A stretch of 15,738 nucleotides of DNA from Actinomycetota bacterium. GTDB taxonomy: Bacteria > Actinomycetota > Thermoleophilia > UBA2241. Shown here piece by piece: positions 9,153 through 14,784 of this stretch. The notes under the pieces were generated by a model. That model was not told the DNA's origin and made no database searches. It worked only from the letters and a program-made list of their open reading frames with translations. The position numbers and the translations under genes are program-made. The stretch covers positions 224-15,961 of the forward strand of contig PMKK01000073.1 of NCBI GenBank assembly GCA_003157715.1, in the 5' to 3' direction. Positions within the stretch are counted from its first letter, which is position 1, and each line of letters begins with the position of its first letter.

Positions 9153-10616
9153 TCAGCCCGCCGACGCGACGGCCAGCGGCCGCTCGGGCTCTACGAACGC
9201 GTCCGAGCGGATGAGCTCGACCAGACCCTCGAGATCGGCCGGCAGCGGGTCGTCCGGGCCGATGAACGGCGTCCGCTCCCGGACCAGCTCGAAGACCTGA
9301 CGCGTACCACGGCCCAGCGGCCCGCTGCCGCGCAGCTCGACCGCCTGTGCGGCGACCAGCAGCTCGATCGCCACGACGCGCGCCCCGAGGCCGACCATCT
9401 CCGCCAGGCGGCGGGCGCCCAGAGGAGCCATCGTCGCGCGATCCTCGATACCCTCGGCACCGGCGCTGCTGGCGAGCTCGAACGAGACCGGCTGGGCGAG
9501 CAGGCGAGCCTCGGCGGTAAGCGCTTCGCCGGCGATGGCATAGATGCTGAGGCCGCTCTCGGGCGTCCCCCGGCGAGCCGCGAGACCGGTGGCCAGGCCC
9601 GACCAGGGTGTCTCGAGGAGCTTCAGGGCGCGCTCGTCGGCGCTCGTCAGCAGCGGCGCGAGGGCGATCCGTGCGAGATCGAGCCCGGCGGCGAGCGCCA
9701 GCACCTCGAAGTTGGCGACGGAGACGACGCGCTGCTCGTCGGCCAGCACCAGCGGGTTACCCTGGGCGGCGTTCAACTCCACGGCCAGCTTGCGGCCGGC
9801 GTAGCCCAGGGCGTCGTGACAGGCGCCGTGCACGCCCGGCAGCGAGCGGAACGTCAGCGGGTCCTGCAGGTTGCGCGCGGCCCCGGCGCGCCACAGGTAG
9901 CTGCCGTCGAGCAGGCGGCGCAGCCGTGCGATGACCCGCGTCGGACCCTCGCCCGGCCGGGCCGCCGCGACCGCCGGATGCAGGATGGTCAGGTTGGCGG
10001 CGAACGCCTCGAGGCTGAGCGCGGCGACCGTGTCGGCCGCGTCCAGCAGCCGCCGGGCGTCGTACAGCGCCAGGGCGGCCGAGGCCGTCGAGAAGGAGTT
10101 GTTGTTGAGCAGCGCCAGGCCCTCGCCGGCGGCCAGATCGGGGTCGGTGAACAGGCCGGCGGCCAGGTCGGCCAGGGGAGCGAGGTCGGACTCGCCCAGC
10201 GAGCCGAGCTGGCGCACGACCGGACAGACCCCGCGGTTCAGCGCCGCAACGAGACGTTCGGCCAGCACCGGCCGCACGCCCGCATGGCCGGCGGCGAAGC
10301 CGTTGGCCAGGCGCAGCATGGTGGCCCGCACCACCTCGCCCGACGCGGGCGTGCCCTGCGCGACGCGGTGGTTTTCGAGCAGGCGGCGATTGAAGCGCGC
10401 GATCTCGCCGGGTGCCAGCGGCACGCGCTTCAGGACCCCGACGCCGGTGGTCAAGCCGTAGACCGGATCGCCCGTGGCAAGCACCGTCTCGACGACGCGC
10501 CGCGCCCGCTCCATGCGCGCGCCGACTCCCGGCGCCAGCGCGACGGCTTCGCCGCCGCGCGCCACCCTTACGAGCTCATCGAGCGTGAGTTGCGAGCCAC
10601 TGAGAACGACCGTCAT
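9153..10616 (-). CDS. Histidine ammonia-lyase-fold protein lacking the MIO triad (ergothionase-like?)
   Basis: Homologue of the HAL/PAL/TAL aromatic amino acid lyases, 487 residues. Family features: YGLTTGVG (53-60, usually YG.NTGFG), LLNNNSFSTASAALAL (169-184), QDPLTFRSLPGVHG (251-264, usually QDPYSLR..PQVHG), GNPLV (286-290) and EGIEDRATMAPLG (388-400). The segment that normally reads GSVGASGDLAPLAH is here GSLGESDLAPLAD (138-150): Ala is Glu and Gly is deleted, so the electrophilic MIO ring cannot form. The catalytic Tyr of QDPY is Leu. The protein is otherwise uninterrupted and full length, so it is not a simple pseudogene. As I recall the literature, ergothionase, which removes trimethylamine from ergothioneine, is a HAL relative without MIO. 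ATG at 10616 is chosen; the ribosome site is weak (AAGG). It is the third gene after the methyltransferase and iron-sulfur genes. Confidence 0.82.
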   Translation of the reverse strand: MTVVLSGSQLTLDELVRVARGGEAVALAPGVGARMERARRVVETVLATGDPVYGLTTGVGVLKRVPLAPGEIARFNRRLLENHRVAQGTPASGEVVRATMLRLANGFAAGHAGVRPVLAERLVAALNRGVCPVVRQLGSLGESDLAPLADLAAGLFTDPDLAAGEGLALLNNNSFSTASAALALYDARRLLDAADTVAALSLEAFAANLTILHPAVAAARPGEGPTRVIARLRRLLDGSYLWRAGAARNLQDPLTFRSLPGVHGACHDALGYAGRKLAVELNAAQGNPLVLADEQRVVSVANFEVLALAAGLDLARIALAPLLTSADERALKLLETPWSGLATGLAARRGTPESGLSIYAIAGEALTAEARLLAQPVSFELASSAGAEGIEDRATMAPLGARRLAEMVGLGARVVAIELLVAAQAVELRGSGPLGRGTRQVFELVRERTPFIGPDDPLPADLEGLVELIRSDAFVEPERPLAVASAG

Positions 10617-10635
10617 AGGATGCCTTGTACCCGGC

Positions 10636-10709
10636 GTCGCGACGCGGCTACCCGAGGCCGACTCACCGCCCCGTCGCGGTGCCGCTACCCGAGGCCGGCT
10701 CACCGTCCC
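10636..10709. repeat. 37-bp tandem repeat, two copies
   Basis: Units 10636-10672 and 10673-10709 share GTCGCG near the start and GCTACCCGAGGCCG in the centre, with a few substitutions. They lie between the iron-sulfur gene and the lyase-fold gene, some 20 bases above the lyase-fold start on the minus strand. No coding or promoter function is visible. Confidence 0.65.
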
Positions 10710-10717
10710 TGCCGTGG

Positions 10718-10803
10718 CGGTCAGCGCGCGTCCGGCAGCCGCATCGCGACGGTCAGCGCGCGCCTGTCAGCCGCATCGCGACGGTCAGCGCGCGTCCGGC
10801 AGC
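10718..10803. repeat. 32-bp tandem repeat, 2.7 copies, including a gene end
   Basis: Units begin at 10718, 10750 and 10782, each opening CGGTCAGCGCGCG and most ending CAGCCGCATCGCGA. The third, partial unit (10782-10803) is the last codons and stop of the iron-sulfur gene (LPDAR, stop at 10785-10787). On the minus strand the gene end has thus been duplicated downstream into the intergenic space. Together with the 37-bp repeat nearly all of the 168-base gap is repetitive. Confidence 0.75.
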
Positions 10804-11798
10804 GGGGCCATGGCGATGGCGCCCTCAGGGCAGCCCGTGGCGCACAAGCCGCAGCCGCGACAGAGCTCTTTGTCGAAGCTCACGGCCAGTGGCAGGCTCC
10901 CGGCGCTCTTCTGGGCATGGCCACCCGGTCCGACAACGAAGGCCCCGAACGGGCAGCGCCGCGCGCAGCGTCCGCAGCCGCTGCAGAGCGCCGCGTCGCG
11001 CACGGCGACGTAGCGCGCCCGCGGCCAGATTCTGGTCGCCCCCAGCGCCTGCCCGGCGAGCTGTGGAAAGCAGCAGTCGGCGCAGCAGTTGCAGATGGCC
11101 CCGGCCGTGATCGGCGTCTGCTCGTCGGCGGCGCTCACTTCGCCGGTGTGCATGAGGCCGTGACGATCGGCGTCGCGCAGCACGGCCAGGGCGCGCTCGT
11201 GCGAGATCTCCCAGCCCAGTCCCCGCTGATTGTCGAAACGCAGACAGACGAGCGACGGCTTGCGGCAGCGCTCCATCGCAGCCCGGCAGTCGCACGGCCA
11301 CAGGTAGACGTGCTCGGCGCGCGCGATCAGCGTCTCGGCCTCGGCGAGCAGCAGGTACTCGGCGTTTTCGAGACCCGGCTGCGGCTGCTCGCCGGAAAGC
11401 AGGGCCTCGACCTGCGCGCGCTTATCGTCGATGTAGCGGGCGAGCTGCCAGTCGGCCAGCGCCCGGCGCACGTCGTCGGGCAGGTCCTTCCAGCCCTCGA
11501 ACAGCGTCCAGATCTCGAGCCGGGTGGCAAAGTCCGACAGGACGACGACCTCGGGGGTCGGACGGTCGATGATCCCCCGCCGCACGGCGCGCTCGAAGAA
11601 CTCGAGCGAGACGGGCCGGCTCAGCGCGGCCACCGCGGCCGGCACGGTGAGCATGCCGGCGGCCGCCAGCGCGGCCACCAGGCGCAGCTCGTCGGGCTCG
11701 AGCAGGCGATCGATCCAGGGCAGGACGAAGGCCGGCGCGCCGAAGACTCCGGTCAAAGCCTCGCGCACATCCGGGTCGAGTCTCGCCTCCACGGTCAT
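10785..11798 (-). CDS. Iron-sulfur protein with two ferredoxin-type [4Fe-4S] sites
   Basis: Cytoplasmic redox protein, 337 residues. The C-terminus carries two classic cluster motifs: C272, C275, C278, C282 (CSGCGRCARRCPFGAF) and C313, C316, C319, C323 (CRGCGLCATGCPEGAI), like a 2[4Fe-4S] ferredoxin. Ahead of them lies an unusual Cys-rich middle: WPCDCRAAMERC with C185 (C169, C171, C178, C185), and ICNCCADCC (C236, C238, C239, C242, C243). The first 150 residues are helical and may include a winged-helix-like part (RRGIIDRP...). The family is often found as an uncharacterised 4Fe-4S protein; its partner is not established. Placement between an MttB-type methyltransferase and a lyase-fold gene suggests electron supply or reductive activation, as RamA-type proteins do for corrinoid proteins, though it is not a RamA by length. 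ATG at 11798 follows GAGGGG directly. Confidence 0.85.
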   Translation of the reverse strand: MTVEARLDPDVREALTGVFGAPAFVLPWIDRLLEPDELRLVAALAAAGMLTVPAAVAALSRPVSLEFFERAVRRGIIDRPTPEVVVLSDFATRLEIWTLFEGWKDLPDDVRRALADWQLARYIDDKRAQVEALLSGEQPQPGLENAEYLLLAEAETLIARAEHVYLWPCDCRAAMERCRKPSLVCLRFDNQRGLGWEISHERALAVLRDADRHGLMHTGEVSAADEQTPITAGAICNCCADCCFPQLAGQALGATRIWPRARYVAVRDAALCSGCGRCARRCPFGAFVVGPGGHAQKSAGSLPLAVSFDKELCRGCGLCATGCPEGAIAMAPLPDAR

Positions 11799-11821
11799 CC
11801 CCTCGCTTCTTTCAACGTCTT

Positions 11822-11848
11822 CGTCGCTGCCGTCGCTGCCGTCGCTGC
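11822..11848. repeat. 9-bp tandem repeat, three perfect copies
   Basis: CGTCGCTGC occurs three times in a row between the methyltransferase stop and the iron-sulfur start. On the minus strand it lies in the leader of the iron-sulfur gene, about 24 bases before the ATG, outside the GAGGGG site. Confidence 0.7.
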
Positions 11849-11860
11849 CTACTGTAGCGC

Positions 11861-11892
11861 CCGCCGCCGTCCCGGCCCAGGAGCGGCGGCGG
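11861..11892 (-). terminator. Candidate hairpin after the methyltransferase gene
   Basis: CCGCCGCCG (11861-11869) pairs perfectly with CGGCGGCGG (11884-11892), leaving a 14-base loop. On the minus strand it begins 12 bases after the stop at 11905. There is no T-run, so it may be an mRNA 3'-end stabiliser or partial attenuator and not a full terminator. Confidence 0.35.
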
Positions 11893-11904
11893 ACGACTCG
11901 CGAC

Positions 11905-13356
11905 TCAGCCTTCCGGAACGAAGCCCTCGACGAGCGCCGCGATGCGCGCGGCCACGTCGGCGGCCAGGGCCGGCGGCATGTGCTGCTCGAGCAGCCGCAG
12001 CGCCTTGCGGCGCGCCTGCTCGCGCAGGTCGGGGCCGCCGTCTTCCTTCCAGCGCTCGAAGCCCTTGCGATTGATGATCGTCGGGCGCCACTGCGCCTTG
12101 CGCATGTGCCTGGCGGTGTGCTTGGTCGAGAGGAAGTCGCCGCCCGGACCGGTCTGGGCGATCACGTCGAGGCCGAGCGTCTCGCGATCGACCGTGATGC
12201 CTGCGAGCAGACGCCGGTTCATGGCGATGAACTCATCGACGATCACGACCAGCTCGAGCGCGCCGGTCATGCCGTAGTCGAGGTAACCCACGTCGTGGTT
12301 CAAGTTCGAGCCGGCCATCATGGCCAGCAGGGTCAGCTCGCCGGCCTCCATGCCCGCCTGAGCATCGACCAGCTCGGCATCGGTGGTGCCGCCGTAGCCC
12401 CAGTTGGGCAGGTCGAGCCAGCGCGCCATCTCGACCGCGCCGAGGTAGGTCATGAGGTACTCGGGCGCGTTGTACGACGACTGCGCCGTGGCCATGTCGA
12501 GCACCGCCGGCCCGATGCCGAACAGAAACGGCGCGCCGGGCTTGCGAAGCTGATGGATGACGAGGCCGAACAGCGACTCGGCAACGCCTTGAGCGACGTG
12601 GCCGGCGACGGTGATCGGCGCCGTCGCGCCGGCGAGCGGCGCCGGAGAGTAGATCGCCGGAATGCCGGTGTCGGCGCAGAACAGCAGCTTGTCGAGGCTG
12701 TCGCGCGGATGCTCCAGCGGGCTGCTCGGCTGTCCGTACATGACGAAGTAGGGCTGGGCGGCAAGCGCCTCGGGACCGCCGCGCACCTCGCAGGCGATCT
12801 TCCACATGACCTCGAGGTCGGCCACGCCCTCGGCGGTCACCACCATCGGCTTGGTCGTGCCGGTCACCATGGCCTGGAACTCGGCCACGTAGGCGCGGTG
12901 GGGATCGGCGATGTCGTTGGGGTAGGCGGCCGACATGACGAAATCGATGTTGTCGAGCGCGTCGCACAGCCGGGCGGCAAGGGCGACGTCGTCGAGACCG
13001 GCGAGGCGCCGTTCGCCGGTCCGCAGGTCGTAGACGTTCATGAGGTCGGAGCCGGTGCCGAAGTAGCTGCGCCGGCCGCCCAGCCGCATGGCCGGCTCGC
13101 CTTCGCGATCGAAGACCGGCACGACTGCCGGGGCGGTCGCGCGTGCCTGTTCGACGAGGTCGCCGGGCAGGCACACGAGGTCGTCTCCCTTCACCTCGGC
13201 GCCGGCCGCGCGCAGCAGCTCGAGCGCGGCTTGCTGGTGGACCCTCATACCCACCGTCGCGCAGATCTCGAGGGCGGCGTCGTAGATCGCCTGCTTGTCG
13301 TCGTCACCCAGAAAGCCGGCCTGAAGACGAAGGCCCTTTCCGTCGGGGTCTGTCAT
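11905..13356 (-). CDS. MttB-superfamily methyltransferase without pyrrolysine
   Basis: Homologue of trimethylamine methyltransferase (COG5598), 483 residues, typical length. Family traits: GSDLMNVYDLRTGERRLAGL near 102-121, ITVAGHVAQGVAESLFGLV (248-266), GAPFLFGIGPAVLDMATAQS (275-293, a glycine-rich block), GYGGTTDAELVDAQAGMEAG (320-339) and GSNLNHDVGYLDYGMTGALE (349-368). True MttB carries pyrrolysine (an in-frame UAG); none occurs here, placing it with the pyrrolysine-free members such as MtgB, which move a methyl group from glycine betaine or other quaternary amines to a corrinoid protein. The substrate cannot be read from sequence and no corrinoid protein gene is in the window. ATG at 13356 has AGGAG eight bases upstream; a longer in-frame extension to 13545 lacks such a site. 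First gene of the three-gene minus-strand block, 106 bases above the iron-sulfur gene. Confidence 0.88.
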   Translation of the reverse strand: MTDPDGKGLRLQAGFLGDDDKQAIYDAALEICATVGMRVHQQAALELLRAAGAEVKGDDLVCLPGDLVEQARATAPAVVPVFDREGEPAMRLGGRRSYFGTGSDLMNVYDLRTGERRLAGLDDVALAARLCDALDNIDFVMSAAYPNDIADPHRAYVAEFQAMVTGTTKPMVVTAEGVADLEVMWKIACEVRGGPEALAAQPYFVMYGQPSSPLEHPRDSLDKLLFCADTGIPAIYSPAPLAGATAPITVAGHVAQGVAESLFGLVIHQLRKPGAPFLFGIGPAVLDMATAQSSYNAPEYLMTYLGAVEMARWLDLPNWGYGGTTDAELVDAQAGMEAGELTLLAMMAGSNLNHDVGYLDYGMTGALELVVIVDEFIAMNRRLLAGITVDRETLGLDVIAQTGPGGDFLSTKHTARHMRKAQWRPTIINRKGFERWKEDGGPDLREQARRKALRLLEQHMPPALAADVAARIAALVEGFVPEG

Positions 13357-13839
13357 GAGTCTCGCTCCTGTTCGTTCGCAAGAAGGTCTGGGATAGTCGC
13401 GCTCGCCCCTCGGACGCACCGCGACCGAGCGTCGGCCGGCCGGCGCGTCACCGCCGGACCGCCGTGGCGCCGCACCGACAGACGAGATCTCAGATGTGAA
13501 ACAGAGGCTCGAGCGTCCAGCAGTGGCAGCCCCAGGATCGGGCACGGACTGCCCGCTGCGACCCTGCGTTTCTGCCTGACGAGATGGTCACGATCTCAGC
13601 CTACATCATTCCGGGACGGGCAGACCGGGACCGGCAGACGGGGACGGGCAGACCGGCTTCTCTGCGAGAGCCGCGGCCAAGTCTGATCCTGGATGTCACG
13701 CATCGCACGGCGACGGGGTGTGCGAGGTCGTGATGCCGCCCCCGTCGACCGTGAAGATGGGGCTTCCGGGGTTTCGCCGAGGGGTGTCGACCTGCGTCGA
13801 AACGGAGACACTACTGGGAACGACGCAGGAGAGAGACAG
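13357..13839. other. Intergenic region between the divergent methyltransferase and zinc-ribbon genes
   Basis: These 483 bases hold no convincing gene. They contain a 14-bp tandem repeat (13613-13654), an 8-bp palindrome GAGATCTC (13484-13491), a small inverted repeat TCGCAC/GTGCGA (13703-13708 and 13720-13725), and another GTTTCG/CGAAAC (13771-13776 and 13798-13803). Promoters for both directions must lie here, but no clear -35/-10 pair could be picked. Confidence 0.5.
13613..13654. repeat. 14-bp tandem repeat, three copies
   Basis: Units GGGACGGGCAGACC (13613-13626), GGGACCGGCAGACG (13627-13640) and GGGACGGGCAGACC (13641-13654). The outer two are identical, the middle differs at two positions. 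It is located in the divergent intergenic region, about 260 bases above the methyltransferase start. Confidence 0.75.
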
Positions 13840-14052
13840 GTGAGAAGCGTGCTCCACGCTTTGCACAGTGGAAAGCATGCCAAGAGGCCGCACTGCCCCC
13901 ATTGCGGTCAGCCGATGGAACTGAGCGACGCGCCGGTCATGCTCCTCGATCAAGCCACGCAGGCGGAACCACCGATCTGGCTGTGCCGGCATTGCTGGGT
14001 CGTGCTGCCCGTCGAGTCTCAGCGCCTGCGCGTCGTATCCTCGGCCTCGTAG
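13840..14052 (+). CDS. 70-residue zinc-ribbon protein of unknown function
   Basis: Small cytoplasmic protein: HALHSGKHAKRPHCPHCGQ at the N-terminus, then PMELSDAPVMLLDQA and PPIWLCRHCWVVLPVES. Cys19, Cys22, Cys49 and Cys52 make a CxxC...CxxC zinc ribbon with a 26-residue spacing, likely to bind a single zinc. Such ribbons serve in nucleic-acid or protein contacts, but no specific family is recognised. The GTG at 13840 is chosen because AGGAGAG (13828-13834) lies at ideal distance. An in-frame ATG at 13693 would add 49 residues of Arg-rich, non-conserved-looking sequence with no ribosome site, so it is not favoured. Convergent with the 58-residue gene that follows. Confidence 0.65.
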   Translation: MRSVLHALHSGKHAKRPHCPHCGQPMELSDAPVMLLDQATQAEPPIWLCRHCWVVLPVESQRLRVVSSAS

Positions 14053-14118
14053 GCCATCTGGCGGGAAGAGCGGCGAAAAGACGGCTCGGCGCCGCGGGCT
14101 CCCTGGTGTTCGGACGCT

Positions 14119-14133
14119 CTGAGCCGAGCTCAG
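14119..14133. terminator. Small hairpin in a convergent junction
   Basis: CTGAGC (14119-14124) and GCTCAG (14128-14133) form a six-pair stem with a three-base loop, between the zinc-ribbon gene and the 58-residue gene, which converge. It could help end transcription from either side, but there is no T-tract. Confidence 0.3.
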
Positions 14134-14143
14134 CCGGGAAGGC

Positions 14144-14320
14144 TCAGTTGGGAATCAGGAGCGTCTCGAGGTAGGTGTTCTGCAGAGTGCCCTGATCGAA
14201 CTGGAAGATCGAGAAGGCCCGCGGCTTGGGCACCACGAGGTTCTCCGGGGAGATTGCCATTTGGGCCATCGAACCGTCCAGCGCGAACACGATCAGCTCG
14301 GTCTTGTCGCCCCTCTTCAT
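14144..14320 (-). CDS. 58-residue protein of unknown function next to selC
   Basis: Unrecognised small protein: MKRGDKTELIVFALDGSMAQ, then MAISPENLVVPKPRAFSIFQ and FDQGTLQNTYLETLLIPN. No signal peptide or membrane helix; the alternation of hydrophobic and polar residues suggests a small beta-rich soluble domain. The start ATG at 14320 is strongly supported by AAGGAG five bases upstream (AAGGAGAGCCC then ATG). An upstream in-frame ATG at 14338 overlaps that site and is less likely. Codon use looks coding: it has less extreme GC than the surrounding spacer and conserved-looking hydrophobic spacing. It lies about 200 bases downstream of the selenocysteine tRNA on the same strand. Its stop is TGA, but reading through it as selenocysteine would give only Arg/Pro-rich antisense of the zinc-ribbon gene. 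Confidence 0.6.
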   Translation of the reverse strand: MKRGDKTELIVFALDGSMAQMAISPENLVVPKPRAFSIFQFDQGTLQNTYLETLLIPN

Positions 14321-14471
14321 GGGCTCTCCTTCGTCCACCAGGCATCCCGGTGGCTGGGGTGCTGCACGAACCTGTCCGTTCTGACTATCGACACGGCGGC
14401 CGCGTCACTCAACGTCTCCGGCCCGGAATAGACCATTGCACAGGGCGCGGTCGCCACAAGGAAGGCTGCGG

Positions 14472-14500
14472 GCCACCGGCCGCGCCGAGCCACCGGCCGC
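14472..14500. repeat. Direct repeat downstream of the tRNA-Sec gene
   Basis: GCCACCGGCCGC occurs at 14472-14483 and again at 14489-14500. On the minus strand this lies about 20 to 45 bases past the tRNA 3' end, where a transcript end is expected. No clear terminator hairpin with T-tract is seen. Confidence 0.45.
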
Positions 14501-14518
14501 CCTGAAGACGGGCAGGAG

Positions 14519-14616
14519 TGGCGGAGCGACATGGGAGTCGAACCCACCCAGGACGGGAGCACCGCCCCGCAGACGGTTTTGAAGACCGCGCCGGTCACCG
14601 GACCGGGAGCCGCTCC
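14519..14616 (-). tRNA. selC: Selenocysteine tRNA (anticodon TCA)
   Basis: A 98-base tRNA with encoded CCA. Read on the minus strand from 14616: the acceptor stem is eight pairs, GGAGCGGC with GTCGCTCC (one G-U). The D arm has six pairs, CCGGTC/GACCGG, with a four-base loop. The anticodon stem GCGGT/ACCGT encloses the loop CTTCAAA with anticodon TCA, which reads UGA. A long variable arm has a six-pair stem GGGCGG/CCGTCC. The T arm is GTGGG, TTCGACT, CCCAT. The discriminator is G and CCA is encoded (14521-14519). The 8-pair acceptor, 6-pair D stem, long variable arm and UCA anticodon are together diagnostic for bacterial tRNA-Sec; the loop CTTCAAA equals that of E. coli selC. It implies SelA, SelB, SelD and selenoproteins elsewhere in the genome. 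Confidence 0.96.
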
Positions 14617-14632
14617 GCGCCAGTGATGAACG

Positions 14633-14668
14633 CCCGCGACAGCGAGTGACGCGCCCGGCAGTCGCGGG
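14633..14668 (-). other. Inverted repeat in the leader of the tRNA-Sec transcript
   Basis: CCCGCGAC (14633-14640) and GTCGCGGG (14661-14668) form an eight-pair stem with a 20-base loop, ending 17 bases above the tRNA 5' end. A hairpin in the precursor RNA or a processing signal is possible. Confidence 0.4.
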
Positions 14669-14704
14669 ACGATCGCCCCGGCCACGCCGGCGTCTGGCCG
14701 CCCC

Positions 14705-14734
14705 ACAGTACGGCACGAGCGTCGTCGCCGTCAA
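14705..14734 (-). promoter_or_regulatory. Candidate promoter of the tRNA-Sec gene
   Basis: On the minus strand TTGACG (14734-14729, five of six -35 bases) and TACTGT (14710-14705, a moderate -10) are separated by 18 bases. Transcription would start near 14698, giving a leader of about 80 bases before the tRNA. It lies just below the end of the TIM-barrel gene. Confidence 0.35.
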
Positions 14735-14784
14735 AGCGCGCCGGCCGCGCTGCACCGGACAACCGGCAGTCGCGATTCGCGCGC

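Noticed and set aside
9153..10616. Ordinary histidine ammonia-lyase (hutH)
   Set aside because: The fold matches but the MIO triad is lost and the QDPY tyrosine is changed. No hutU, hutI or hutG is nearby, so the hutH name would mislead.
10636..10803. CRISPR array
   Set aside because: Repeats are direct tandem units without unique spacers and include a gene end; no cas genes are present.
9816..12074. Long plus-strand open frame (752 codons) opposite the lyase-fold and iron-sulfur genes
   Set aside because: It spans two convincing minus-strand genes and the repeat-filled gap, and its translation is Arg/Gln/Ala-rich with no domain. This is expected of antisense frames at high GC.
13357..13600. 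Possible cobalamin riboswitch above the methyltransferase
   Set aside because: A corrinoid-linked gene made this worth checking, but apart from a chance GCCACTG no B12-box-like block or conserved core order could be found.
11524..13686. Plus-strand open frame of 720 codons opposite the methyltransferase
   Set aside because: It is antisense to a clear MttB-family protein, with low-complexity His/Gly/Arg composition and no ribosome site.
14053..14143. Selenocysteine read-through of the TGA that ends the 58-residue gene
   Set aside because: The extension would be Arg/Pro-rich antisense sequence over a hairpin and the zinc-ribbon gene, with no protein-like features.
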